Source: a bacterium
Lineage (GTDB): Bacteria; Electryoneota; Electryoneia; Electryoneales; Electryoneaceae
Direction of reading: 5' to 3'
DNA: 52,438 bases
Assembly: GCA_019912845.1 (NCBI GenBank)
Contig: JAIOHU010000052.1
Location: 1-52,438 of the forward strand
This document shows positions 1-9,470 of the stretch, one piece after another. The position numbers and the translations under genes are program-made. Position 1 is the stretch's first letter, and each line of letters starts with the position of its first letter. The notes beneath the pieces were generated by a model. It had not been told where the DNA came from and did not search any database. It saw only the letters and a list, made by a program, of their open reading frames with translations.

Positions 1-330
1 GAGGATCATAAGGTGGAAGATGAGATATAAAATAGAAAACCGTACAGCTTGCATATCAAGTATCCTGAAGTCTCTTGTCTATTACTTAAACATGCTGATA
101 GATGAGTAGTATCCGTCGATACTTAAGTTCTGGGCTAGTGAATCGATCCAACTTACTTTTCAAAGTAATACATATTTAGCTGAATGTCAGCACTTACTTG
201 ATCCATTTTAAAAAGTCGATTAAGGACTTTTCGAGGGAACGTACTGGTGAAGAGGTCAACCTAATCTGCATCGATTCTGAGCTTTGAATTCAAAGTTTCT
301 CAGCGATAATCTTTCCACTCGGAGGATTTC
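1..330. other. Left-edge region without a recognisable gene
   Basis: No convincing gene is visible here. The first 30 bases can be read in frame 1 as a nine-codon tail ending in TAA at 28-30, which might be the end of a gene entering from the left, but ten codons cannot establish that. The rest has frequent stops in all frames. A GGAGG at 321-325 lies 5 bases before a TTG at 331 and bears on the start of the next gene. Confidence 0.4.
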
Positions 331-405
331 TTGTCTGGATTCTGTTTGATTACTGGTCACCTCCATATTAGCTTCCTTGATGAATTATTACCCAAAAGAC
401 AGATT

Positions 406-1896
406 ATGATAAAAAAACTGATTACCCATTGTACACCCGACCTGGATGCTCTGTTCTCGATCTACCTCATCCGTACCCACGGTGAGTCATTGTTTGAAGG
501 TATCGCTTCGGCACCTGTCGAGTTTACCTCAGCGAATAGCCTCCCGGATGGAAAATCTGCACAGGAACTGGAAAATGAAGGTGTCCTCGCATTGGATACC
601 GGCGGGGGACGTTTTGACAACCACCCTATCCCCGGCAAAACCAATGAGGAGAAATGGGATACCTGTGCTGCAAAACTTGTCGCAGAAGAGCTTGGAGTAG
701 CAGATGATCCGATGTACCGCTACCTGCTGCCTTTCGCTGTACTACAGGATACACAGGGTCAATCTCTCTACAGTCGTGATGCCCACCACCACCTGATGAC
801 TCCCCAGGCGGTCATAGATGGACTGCATCGTTTGTACGATGATGACACAAAGGTTACCGAAGCAACTTCTCGTTATTTTGAAGGGCTTGCAGAGTCTGGC
901 AAAAACGGCGAACCACAGTTTTCCGAAATCGCACAAATCTTCGATAAAGCTCTCGCGGCATTCATCGATTCCAGCTACACTGAACCGTCGCCGTTTGAAC
1001 GTCACGAATCTCCCGATTGGGAAATCGAGGGTGAGTCGCATCAAATCGCACGTATAAATGGTCATGAACGCAAACGTGACCTCGAAAAATTGCTTCGTAC
1101 CGCATCACGGCTTTTGCAGGGCTCAGAAAATGCATTACCAGATCGTGAGGAAGAGAGGCGAGTGCTGCTTCCTGCTGCACTTACCGGTCTTGCCAATAAA
1201 TACGGACTTGATAGCGATGAGTTTATTAGCACTGCCTCGACCCTCCTCGACGGGTTACGAAAACGTGAGGCTGACTGGTTTGATGCCCTCGAGGTTGTGA
1301 AACGGTCTGCCAGGGTATTTCGATATCGCGGGGTTAGCTTTGTTGCCATTGCAAATGCGAATGGGCTGGTGATTAAAGCTGCGAGATATCGACTCAAAGC
1401 CAATGGAGTGCTTTACTTCCATCCCACCAGTGGGGCAGTTACCATCCAGACCAGCACCAGACCAAATGGAAAACCATACTTTGATCTTCAAAAGGTTGCG
1501 GTACGTATGCGTACTGCGGAATCAGTACTACGAAAGACAAACCCGCAAATGAGTGAAATCGATGCCCCGGGTATGGTGGAGGGTTGGTTTCTTCATCCTT
1601 CGCTCCAATTGCTCAACTGTGGTTCTCCAAAGGCACCTGAAGTCGTTCCAACAAAAATGGACTACCCGCAGTTAATCAGCATGCTGAAAACAGAGCTCTT
1701 CCCGGAAGAAAAGATACCCGAACCGTGGTGTCCAGCGGATGACTGTCTTAAAAAAGAATGTCGATTTTATTCTCTGAAGCTCAGTAACTGTTTCGCACAT
1801 CGGAAACGTCTGGAAGAATCTCCCAAAAAGGGAACCTTAGGCGATCTTTTTGGTGATGATCTCAAATCAACACTCAAAAACAAAAAAAACAAATAA
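406..1896 (+). CDS. Putative MYG1/DHH-like metal-dependent phosphoesterase with C-terminal Cys cluster
   Basis: About 496 residues with no signal peptide, so probably cytoplasmic. The N-terminus reads ITHCTPDLDALFSIYLI, and about 60 residues on comes LALDTGGGRFDNHP. This pattern (T-H...D-x-D-A, then D-x-G-G, then F-D-N-H) resembles the MYG1/DHH superfamily, whose members use clustered Asp and His residues to bind metals for phosphodiester cleavage; MYG1 proteins carry a similar D-x-G-G...R-x-D-H-H. The middle of the protein is not recognised. Near the C-terminus four cysteines lie in a C-x4-C-x4-C-x9-C arrangement that could bind zinc or an iron-sulfur cluster. A basic Lys-rich tail follows. 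The ATG at 406 is preferred because the first beta strand of the fold starts immediately after it. A TTG at 331 with an ideal GGAGG 5 bases upstream would add 25 residues and cannot be excluded. The gene ends 26 bases before apgM on the same strand, so the two are probably co-transcribed. The substrate is unknown. Confidence 0.6.
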   Translation: MIKKLITHCTPDLDALFSIYLIRTHGESLFEGIASAPVEFTSANSLPDGKSAQELENEGVLALDTGGGRFDNHPIPGKTNEEKWDTCAAKLVAEELGVADDPMYRYLLPFAVLQDTQGQSLYSRDAHHHLMTPQAVIDGLHRLYDDDTKVTEATSRYFEGLAESGKNGEPQFSEIAQIFDKALAAFIDSSYTEPSPFERHESPDWEIEGESHQIARINGHERKRDLEKLLRTASRLLQGSENALPDREEERRVLLPAALTGLANKYGLDSDEFISTASTLLDGLRKREADWFDALEVVKRSARVFRYRGVSFVAIANANGLVIKAARYRLKANGVLYFHPTSGAVTIQTSTRPNGKPYFDLQKVAVRMRTAESVLRKTNPQMSEIDAPGMVEGWFLHPSLQLLNCGSPKAPEVVPTKMDYPQLISMLKTELFPEEKIPEPWCPADDCLKKECRFYSLKLSNCFAHRKRLEESPKKGTLGDLFGDDLKSTLKNKKNK

Positions 1897-1922
1897 GCAC
1901 CATATTTTCATAGGGTATCATC

Positions 1923-3125
1923 ATGAAACTGATCACCGAACAACAAGTTATTTCATCACCATTCAAAATCGTACTGGTGGTTGCAGATGGCTTGGGTGGA
2001 CTCCCACAACATCCCGGCGGCAAAACAGAGCTTGAAGCAGCAAATACACCAAATCTGGATAGATTGGCGAACGAAGGCACCCTCGGTCTGCTCGATCCCA
2101 TCGGTCCTGGAATTACACCGGGAAGTGGTCCCGCTCATCTTGCATTGTTCGGTTATGATCCCATTGAAAATAATGTAGGGCGAGGACTTCTTTCTGCCCT
2201 CGGTCTTGATTTTGAATTGCAGGATGGCGATATCGCCGCTAGAGGCAATTTCTGTACACTCGATAAGAGTGGCAATGTCACTGATCGCAGAGCGGGTAGA
2301 GTTCCCACTGAAATATCAAATGCTCTAATCGAAAAATTGCAGAATGAACTTGATCTAGGCGAAATTCAAGTCCATCTCCGAATTGAAAAAGATCACCGTT
2401 TCCTGCTCGTGTTACGTGGGCAGGGGCTATCCGATGCGCTTCAGGACACCGATCCGCAAATCACCGGTGTTCCACCACGTAAATGCCAACCATTGAATGA
2501 GCAGGCGGCACGAACCGCTCGTCTCGTTGATGAATTTTCTGATAAAGCTCGTCGAATTCTTGCGGATCAAAAGCAAGCCAATGGTGTGCTCTTGCGTGGT
2601 TTCTCACGCAAACTTCCCCTGCCAACCATGACAGATCGTTTTGGTTTACGTTCCGCAGCACTGGCGGATTATCCCATGTATCGCGGGCTTTCCAAGCTGG
2701 TCGGAATGGATATCATCAGCCGTGAGGGTGATCTGGTTAAACGAGCGGGGGTGCTTTCCGAGCGTCGGGATGATTACGATTTTTTCTTCTTCCATTTCAA
2801 AAAAACTGACGCTACTGGAGAAGATGGTAATTTTGAAGCGAAGGTTGAAGCCGTTGAACTCCTGGATGGTGTAATGCCTGATATTATGGCATCAAAACCG
2901 GATGTTTTACTGGTAACCGGGGATCATTCAACACCTGCAGTCATGGCGACGCACTCCTGGCATCCTGTTCCATTACTTTTGTGGGGCAGGCATGTACGCA
3001 CCGATGCGAATCACCATTTCGGCGAAACTGCTGCATTGACTGGCGGATTGGGACGTATGCCGATGATGCATATGCTCCCCATCGCGTTGGCACATGCCGG
3101 AAAACTGACGAAATTCGGGGCTTGA
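1923..3125 (+). CDS. apgM: 2,3-bisphosphoglycerate-independent phosphoglycerate mutase, archaeal type (ApgM)
   Basis: Interconverts 3- and 2-phosphoglycerate in glycolysis and gluconeogenesis, in the cytoplasm. The 400-residue length is typical of the ApgM branch of the alkaline phosphatase superfamily (about 400, against roughly 510 for classical GpmI). Visible motifs are VVADGLGG near the N-terminus (metal-binding Asp22), TPGSGPAHLALFGYDP (predicted nucleophile Ser68), NVGRGLLSALG, and towards the C-terminus TGDHSTP (Asp334, His335) followed by THSWHPVPLL (His344, His347), all expected metal ligands. The start codon follows a GGG-containing stretch within 12 bases. It is downstream of the MYG1-like gene by 26 bases and is followed by a strong intrinsic terminator, so the two form a short operon. 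ApgM is common in archaea and scattered in bacteria. No other glycolytic gene is nearby. Confidence 0.93.
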   Translation: MKLITEQQVISSPFKIVLVVADGLGGLPQHPGGKTELEAANTPNLDRLANEGTLGLLDPIGPGITPGSGPAHLALFGYDPIENNVGRGLLSALGLDFELQDGDIAARGNFCTLDKSGNVTDRRAGRVPTEISNALIEKLQNELDLGEIQVHLRIEKDHRFLLVLRGQGLSDALQDTDPQITGVPPRKCQPLNEQAARTARLVDEFSDKARRILADQKQANGVLLRGFSRKLPLPTMTDRFGLRSAALADYPMYRGLSKLVGMDIISREGDLVKRAGVLSERRDDYDFFFFHFKKTDATGEDGNFEAKVEAVELLDGVMPDIMASKPDVLLVTGDHSTPAVMATHSWHPVPLLLWGRHVRTDANHHFGETAALTGGLGRMPMMHMLPIALAHAGKLTKFGA

Positions 3126-3155
3126 TTGTTTCAAAAGATTGAATGCATTAACCTG

Positions 3156-3186
3156 AAACACCACTTACCGAGTGGTGTTTTTATTT
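3156..3186 (+). terminator. Intrinsic terminator after apgM
   Basis: A perfect 10-bp stem, AAACACCACT (3156-3165) with AGTGGTGTTT (3171-3180), encloses a 5-base loop and runs into a T-rich tail. It lies 30 bases after the apgM stop codon and should end the two-gene transcript. Confidence 0.9.
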
Positions 3187-3453
3187 GCAGTATATCTCAT
3201 TTTCTACCATCCGAAAGCATTTCTCCAAAATACTGTTTGATCGTGTAATACCAACATGATGTAAGCTGGCACCATGCTTGTAATACAAATAGTCAACTAT
3301 TCACCGAATACAAAACATCTTTTATCTCATTTCGTTTGTGCCAGCCATCCCATCATGGAGACACCAATTGGAAATTCTTTTTCATTTGATATTTACTATT
3401 GTGTTAATGTTTCATTCGTTGTAACATGAAGTATGTCAATCAAGGGGGCTATC

Positions 3454-6400
3454 ATGCTTCGTAAGTCTTTGTTCGTACTATTCTTTACTTTCCTCCCGAT
3501 CCTGCTACTCGCACAACAAACCGGAATACTGAACTTCATTGATGCCGAAGGAGAGATACTCGAGCGTATCCTGCCAACTGGAATGGACTCACTCCGTCTC
3601 GCACTGCGTGATATCGATCGTAACCTCGATTTTGAAGCGATTGATCAGGTGGAGGTCGAGATATACAGTGAGGGTGATGAAGAGCTCGAAATCGTTACCC
3701 TGGTTGAATCCGGGGTAAACACAGGCACTTTTCGCGGGGCGATTGTTATCAACGGTACACAGTTTCAACTTGAACATCCAGACGAGGAATTGATCCAGAA
3801 ACACCTGGATAAATTGATTCAGTCACACACGGATCCATTGCAAGAACAGCAACTGGATGATCTGTATCGAGATGCTGAAAAACTTGCATGGCAAGAGCTT
3901 GGAATCCGCCCCATAATGCCAGTGGATGAGTTAGATGAAGAAGGGGTGCTTGAGGTGCTGACCGGTCAGCAGGTGTACTGCACATACAGCGATCCCCGTA
4001 ACAACATAAGGTTGCAGGAAAGTATCGAAATATTTGCGACAGTTGGCGGAATCGCTGGCGAGGTATCGGGGATATGGGATGAGGTTGATGAGTTCTATAC
4101 CTTCATCGGTGATGCTTATATCCCTGAAAATGACACCTTGTTGATTACTGCCGGGATGCAGGTACGTTTTCTCGACGCATTCACTCTTGTTATGGGTAGT
4201 GGATCAAGACTGCTGTTCGAAGGTGATGCTGACAATCAGATTACCATGACACGTGCAGCATCATTCACCGATACAACCCGCAATGGTTTCAGGATTATCG
4301 GGAACGAAAATTCCAAGGTAAACCTCCAACATTCTGTGTTTTCTTTTTTGAACAGAATTGATGTTGATAGTGCTGAAATATCCTCATTTGAATACACCAG
4401 AAATGCTGACGGGATTTACTCAGATTGGTGCCATGTTGAGGATTCATTTTTTCACGATAATGTGGACAGCCGTTCGATATCTTCCGGGGAATCAACGATC
4501 ATGAATTCGGTATTCGATTCAAATGGTTCTGGTATTACAGTAGAAGACGGTGTTCATCTAATCACAAATTGTGAGTTTAGAGGTAATTTTACCGGAATAT
4601 ATGCCGGGTATTATGATCGCATTGATTCAATTCAAATAACTGATTGCATATTTGTTCAAAACACTCGTGCCATGTGGTTTAATGATGCTTATCGCTATTA
4701 TTCAATTCAAGCCAATAACTGTGTGATAACAGATAACGAAAATGGAATTATTATCGGCCCATCTGTAGACCTGACGCTTAGAAATAATACATTTGAAAAT
4801 AACTTGACTTATGATATCGAAGTTGAAAGTGATGTTGTTGTAGATGCCCAGTTTAATGATTGGGGTGCTGAGCACACACAATTGATCGAAGCGGGTGACA
4901 ACCCGAGAAACCTACTTTTTTTCTACGATAGTTTTGATGACGAAGATCGCGGAGAAATAATTTACGCAAACCATATTGGAACTGAAGAATACTATTTCAA
5001 CCCTGAGTTTGTTTACCTGGATGCCGATGGCAACATCTTTGAGGAACGTCTGAATAGTATTCTAGATTCTGTTTATATCATGGTGATTGATCCAGACCGT
5101 AATCTTGACCCTGAACTATTTGAAACAGTAGAAGTTGAACTATTCTGTGAGACTGAGCAGGATCAGGAGTTTCTGACACTCACCGAAACAGAAGCAGATA
5201 ATGGGATTTTTTACGGGGCGATAGTAATTGACCCGCAGGAGTTGACCCTTGTACGTCCAGATGAACATGAAGTCGAACGGGAATTCATGAATCTGACAAA
5301 AGAATTGTCGGTGTTAAACAGTCGGGATTCACTTTATCTCAGGAACCAGGCTTACCAGGAAGTATTCTCGAGAATGCATGAATATTCTCCCATTTATCAA
5401 TACACTGATGAACTGGATGAGGAGGGTGTGCTTGAGATATCCTTTTTGGATACTTTGGAAGTAAGATATGCAGACCTGCACGATCGTTATGGGAACCCAC
5501 AAGACTTCATTTCTCGAATACCATTTGGAGGGATATCCGGAATTGTTTCCGGTGTCTGGACTGCTGAACACAACCCCTATATCATTGCTGACTACACAAT
5601 TGTCCCTGATGGCGAGGAGTTGATTGTCGATCCGGGCGTGGAAATTATTTTTCATGGTGAAACGGCAATTTCGAATCGCGGAACGCTTCGATTACTCGGA
5701 ACTCAGGAGGATTCGATCTTTATTTCAACACAAAATATTGATGATGACTTCGACAACTTTTATGACGTGACAGAGGCTGAGTATGTCGTCTTTTCAGACT
5801 GCAATATTAGTAATTGGGGAGTAGAATCCGAAGAGTTTCGAAATTGTTGGTTCAACAATAGCGGTATTTGGGCGTTTGCAGATATTGGAAGCTATGATAA
5901 TTGCGTCTTTGATTCGTACGATGGAACTGCCTTGTATATTAGATACTCAAAGACAATTTCTAATTGCGTTTTTTCCAATTTATCGGTTGCCACCGGGTTA
6001 TCATATGCTGAAGAAGTAAGTATTACCAATTGTGAATACCATGATAATGAAAAAGATATTTACTTCTATTTAGATAAGCAAAAACTGGACGTTACAGGTT
6101 GTAATTTTTCAAATTCAACTGAGTCAGCCGTAAGAATTGTTGGTTTCCAGCAATTGAGAACCATTCTGACCAGTATCAAATTCAGAGATTGCAGTTTTGA
6201 TTCGGATGGTGAATTTCTGATTGACAACAGCAGTATAGCTCACCTTGACATGCGTTTTAACCACTGGTCGGAAGATATTTTGCAGGAGATGCAGAATGGT
6301 GAATACCCAACGAATATAACCAGGTTCACTGATGGCTTTGATTCTACTGCCCTTGGCGAAATTGTTTACACTGGTTTTGATGGTGACAATCATGATGTTC

Positions 6401-9183
6401 ATTACAGTGCCGAATTTAATTTCCTTGTCTCAGACGATCGCTTTCAACCAATTTCTCCTCCCTCCATATCCTGGGTCGATACGATCACATTTTATCTGAA
6501 TGACAATGACCTTAATCTAGATGAAGACGCTATTGATACAGCAACCATTGAGGTAGATTCACCATCTGAAGAAACACCGGAAATCGTAACTCTTGTTGAA
6601 AGTGAAGAGCAGCCCGGCTTCTTTGAAGGTTTTATCGCTCTCAATACTGGTGCGGAAGAGGGGAATCTGGAAGTGGCTGATGGTGAAGAGATCACTTTCT
6701 CACTGGTGGATGAGTTTGATAACTGGAGCAATCCACAGGAAATAACGAAATCTACAGTTTATTTTGTTGGTGAACCGGAAGATTATATACTTTGGAGGAT
6801 AGAGGATTCACCTGTTTTTGTTGAGGAATACGATTTTTTCGCAATTGATTCCTTAGTAATTCATGCAGGAGTTGATGTAATTTTGTCAGAAGATGAATAC
6901 AATTGGTCACAAAGGCATGTGTATGTTTATGGAACTCAGGATCAACCGATAAGATTTTTACTTGAGAACACTGAACATCCTACCAGAATAACTTTTAATG
7001 ACTGTTTTATTGACCATGCAATATTTGAAAGTTTCCAAAAGGTGATCTTGTATGATGCAGAAGTTTATAATTCAAGTTTCAGCGATATCGCTGAAGGAAC
7101 AAGCTGCTTTGGTACCATGGAGAACTGTGAGGCTACTGGTACCACTGACGTAAACAGTTATGCCCTCGAATTCGGGGGGAGATTGAGCAACACCCATGTT
7201 TACGACAACCGGAATGGCATCAGAATGAACCAGGGTGTCATGGATAGTTGCCTGGTTGAAAATTGCACTAATGGCTATTATGGGCATTGTGTACGATCAG
7301 ACACTTCAAACTCGATCTATAAAAGCTCATTTCTCAACAATGAGAGAGCGATTTATATTACTTCAGGAGGTCAGGAAACCACTTATTTGTTTGATAAATG
7401 CAGGATTAATGGTAATGAGACAGGAATTGGAATTATTACCGAGGACGTAGTACTTACAATAAACAGATCGTCCCTCCGAGATAATTCTCCCTATGCATTC
7501 AGAGTCTATAATTTTGAGAATCCAACTATTGATGCAACTCATAATTACTGGGGAAGTTCGGCAACAGAACAGATGGATGAAAATGAAGAGTTGCACAATA
7601 TTGGTCTTATCACAGACTATTTCGATGATCCACGAAAAGGACTTGTTAATTACTACGACTATCTGCAGGGTGAACTCATTGGCGATCCCGTTCACTATAA
7701 CCCTGTTGAGGAAACTACTTATTCTTCCTACCTGACCGTCCGTGATATTCAATCAACTGAAGAACTGCCAGCCAATATGGAATTCGCTGTTTTTGACGGG
7801 GAAACCTGCGTTGGTGCTGGAGTATTTACTGACTACATCCCATTCACCATTGAGCTATGCGAACAGGATGACGTTCTCAATCTTCCCGGGTTTACCCTTG
7901 GGAACGAAATGGACATCAGAGCCTGGGATCCCGAGAACAATACCGAAATCGACTTCACCTATATCTTTGAACGAGGCGATCACACTTTCAGACGTAACAG
8001 TATGGATGAAGTTGTCCTGTTGTATGGTGATCAACCACAGTCTACAATTACTCTGCCACCAAACTACTTCGAACTGATGAGCTTCAATCGTGAACTCATC
8101 AATCCACCGGTAGGCAGTGTGTTTGATTACGTTGAATCGTTGGTATTCGTTCAAAATGATCTTGGAAACATTTATCTGCCTGAATTTGTCAACACAATCG
8201 GTCAGGTAAACGAAAAAGATGCTTACAAAGTGTTGGTTCAAGAAACAGAAAATCTGACCTATTTTGGAGAATCTCTGCGTGAACGCGCTGGTTATACAGT
8301 TGTTGAGGACAGGTGGAACTGGATTGGCTATCCTCATGACTTCCCATGTAATGCTGAGATTGCCCTCGAACAGGAACGCGAGCTTATCATCATTATGATG
8401 ACCGACGATGGAAGGGTGATTATTCCTGAGTACAACATCAATACCATAGGAGAGTTCCAACCTCACGAAGGGTATATGATTTTTGTAACTGACTTTGTTG
8501 TCCTTCGCTATGATCTACCTGAAGCCGGCGCTGAGTTGACCTCACGTCCAGCGCAGCAAACGGTTAGAATTTCTGATGAAGTAAACAAAACCGGATTACC
8601 TTACGCGATTATGGTTGAGATCAGTGAAGCCTTGCAAGAGAAAAGTCCAGCATATATCGAACTGTATGATGGCAGTAAACTGGTTGGTGGTGGATTTTTA
8701 GCAGACCAATGGGAAACTGTTTTGCCACTCATAGCCTGGGAAGAGGCGACAGAATATCAGTTGGATGGGTTTACACCCGGACATCCGATACAATTTGTCG
8801 TTCGTGATGCAGGTGGTAAGAAAATTCCAGTTAAGGAGGTTGGTGGCAATAAGCCGTTATACGGCAATGGTCCCTATGCTGTTTTGAGTCTGGATGCAGT
8901 ACCTCTGCCAACACATTTTGAGGTCAGTCCAGCCTATCCGAACCCCTTCAATTCAGCCACTGTCATCCCATTCACACTTCCTGAAGGTGGTGAGGTAAAG
9001 ATTTCTGTATTCAACGTGTTAGGGCAGGAAATTTTGGTTGAGAGCAGACGATTCGACGCTGGTTGGCATAAATATGCTTTGGATATGGGGAATACATCTG
9101 TGGTTAATAGCACTGGACTCTATTTTGTCAGGGTTGGATTCGGAGCTCGAGCACATATTCAAAAGATCGTGCTGGTAAAATAG
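3454..9183 (+). CDS. Giant secreted three-unit beta-helix surface protein with sorting domain
   Basis: About 1,909 residues. Start: the ATG at 3454 has AAGGGGG 6-7 bases upstream and begins directly with a signal peptide (MLRKSLFVLFFTFLPILLLAQ). An in-frame ATG at 3433 lacks this, so the longer reading is unlikely. The body is three tandem units of about 1.4 kb. Each opens with a beta-sandwich-like module of the form D-x-D-x-N-L-(D)...V-T-L-x-E...G-x-F-x-G. A lead with 'I-V-P...L-x-V-x-P-G-V-x-(I/V)-x-F' follows, then right-handed parallel beta-helix repeats, then a closing N-x-W-G/S...D-x-F-D motif. Downstream come one copy of the C-V-G-A module (about 7720-8030), an N-T-I-G double module (about 8050-8510), a second C-V-G-A-type module, and the C-terminal sorting domain from AYPNPFNSATVIPF to the terminal K-I-V-L-V-K. 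It is probably exported by T9SS and surface-anchored or released. An adhesive or polysaccharide-binding role is inference. No catalytic residues were recognised. Confidence 0.88.
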   Translation: MLRKSLFVLFFTFLPILLLAQQTGILNFIDAEGEILERILPTGMDSLRLALRDIDRNLDFEAIDQVEVEIYSEGDEELEIVTLVESGVNTGTFRGAIVINGTQFQLEHPDEELIQKHLDKLIQSHTDPLQEQQLDDLYRDAEKLAWQELGIRPIMPVDELDEEGVLEVLTGQQVYCTYSDPRNNIRLQESIEIFATVGGIAGEVSGIWDEVDEFYTFIGDAYIPENDTLLITAGMQVRFLDAFTLVMGSGSRLLFEGDADNQITMTRAASFTDTTRNGFRIIGNENSKVNLQHSVFSFLNRIDVDSAEISSFEYTRNADGIYSDWCHVEDSFFHDNVDSRSISSGESTIMNSVFDSNGSGITVEDGVHLITNCEFRGNFTGIYAGYYDRIDSIQITDCIFVQNTRAMWFNDAYRYYSIQANNCVITDNENGIIIGPSVDLTLRNNTFENNLTYDIEVESDVVVDAQFNDWGAEHTQLIEAGDNPRNLLFFYDSFDDEDRGEIIYANHIGTEEYYFNPEFVYLDADGNIFEERLNSILDSVYIMVIDPDRNLDPELFETVEVELFCETEQDQEFLTLTETEADNGIFYGAIVIDPQELTLVRPDEHEVEREFMNLTKELSVLNSRDSLYLRNQAYQEVFSRMHEYSPIYQYTDELDEEGVLEISFLDTLEVRYADLHDRYGNPQDFISRIPFGGISGIVSGVWTAEHNPYIIADYTIVPDGEELIVDPGVEIIFHGETAISNRGTLRLLGTQEDSIFISTQNIDDDFDNFYDVTEAEYVVFSDCNISNWGVESEEFRNCWFNNSGIWAFADIGSYDNCVFDSYDGTALYIRYSKTISNCVFSNLSVATGLSYAEEVSITNCEYHDNEKDIYFYLDKQKLDVTGCNFSNSTESAVRIVGFQQLRTILTSIKFRDCSFDSDGEFLIDNSSIAHLDMRFNHWSEDILQEMQNGEYPTNITRFTDGFDSTALGEIVYTGFDGDNHDVHYSAEFNFLVSDDRFQPISPPSISWVDTITFYLNDNDLNLDEDAIDTATIEVDSPSEETPEIVTLVESEEQPGFFEGFIALNTGAEEGNLEVADGEEITFSLVDEFDNWSNPQEITKSTVYFVGEPEDYILWRIEDSPVFVEEYDFFAIDSLVIHAGVDVILSEDEYNWSQRHVYVYGTQDQPIRFLLENTEHPTRITFNDCFIDHAIFESFQKVILYDAEVYNSSFSDIAEGTSCFGTMENCEATGTTDVNSYALEFGGRLSNTHVYDNRNGIRMNQGVMDSCLVENCTNGYYGHCVRSDTSNSIYKSSFLNNERAIYITSGGQETTYLFDKCRINGNETGIGIITEDVVLTINRSSLRDNSPYAFRVYNFENPTIDATHNYWGSSATEQMDENEELHNIGLITDYFDDPRKGLVNYYDYLQGELIGDPVHYNPVEETTYSSYLTVRDIQSTEELPANMEFAVFDGETCVGAGVFTDYIPFTIELCEQDDVLNLPGFTLGNEMDIRAWDPENNTEIDFTYIFERGDHTFRRNSMDEVVLLYGDQPQSTITLPPNYFELMSFNRELINPPVGSVFDYVESLVFVQNDLGNIYLPEFVNTIGQVNEKDAYKVLVQETENLTYFGESLRERAGYTVVEDRWNWIGYPHDFPCNAEIALEQERELIIIMMTDDGRVIIPEYNINTIGEFQPHEGYMIFVTDFVVLRYDLPEAGAELTSRPAQQTVRISDEVNKTGLPYAIMVEISEALQEKSPAYIELYDGSKLVGGGFLADQWETVLPLIAWEEATEYQLDGFTPGHPIQFVVRDAGGKKIPVKEVGGNKPLYGNGPYAVLSLDAVPLPTHFEVSPAYPNPFNSATVIPFTLPEGGEVKISVFNVLGQEILVESRRFDAGWHKYALDMGNTSVVNSTGLYFVRVGFGARAHIQKIVLVK
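3517..7715 (+). repeat. Three tandem ~1.4-kb coding units inside the giant beta-helix protein
   Basis: Units begin near 3517, 5000 and 6410. The openings align at protein level: RDIDRNLDFEAIDQVEVEI, IDPDRNLDPELFETVEVEL and NDNDLNLDEDAIDTATIEV. The closings also align: 'N-D-W-G...D-S-F-D-D', 'N-H-W-S...D-G-F-D', 'N-Y-W-G...D-Y-F-D-D', each followed by a 'G-x-(I/V)-x-Y' strand. DNA identity is low by eye, so the triplication is old. Confidence 0.75.
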
Positions 9184-9470
9184 GGACTATTGAATCAACG
9201 TTTTTGAAGTGTAAACGCCAATCGGATCGCCACTCAGGAGGGTGGTGTTCCATTTTGGTGCGCTTCTAGAATTATGCATAATTCATCTTCTCCTTGTCTC
9301 CCCACATTCCTAAAACATGAAATACTCACACAAATCCCTTGACATTGTTGTTTATAATTACAATACTTTACAAGGATAAGGTCAATAAAAGACTTCCGAC
9401 TCCACAATAACTGATTGCGTAACTCTTCACGCAAATTGTGGCAATCGGAGTGATCTGAAGGGAGACTGCC

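Noticed and set aside
1-30. Possible C-terminal tail of a gene entering from the left
   Set aside because: Nine codons before a stop are not enough evidence.
7855-8466. 203-codon open frame on the minus strand
   Set aside because: Lies entirely inside the clear surface-protein gene on the plus strand and has no signal, motif or start site.
9184-9470. Possible terminator around CCAC...GTGG in the gap after the giant beta-helix gene
   Set aside because: Only a 4-bp core stem and no T-run; could occur by chance.
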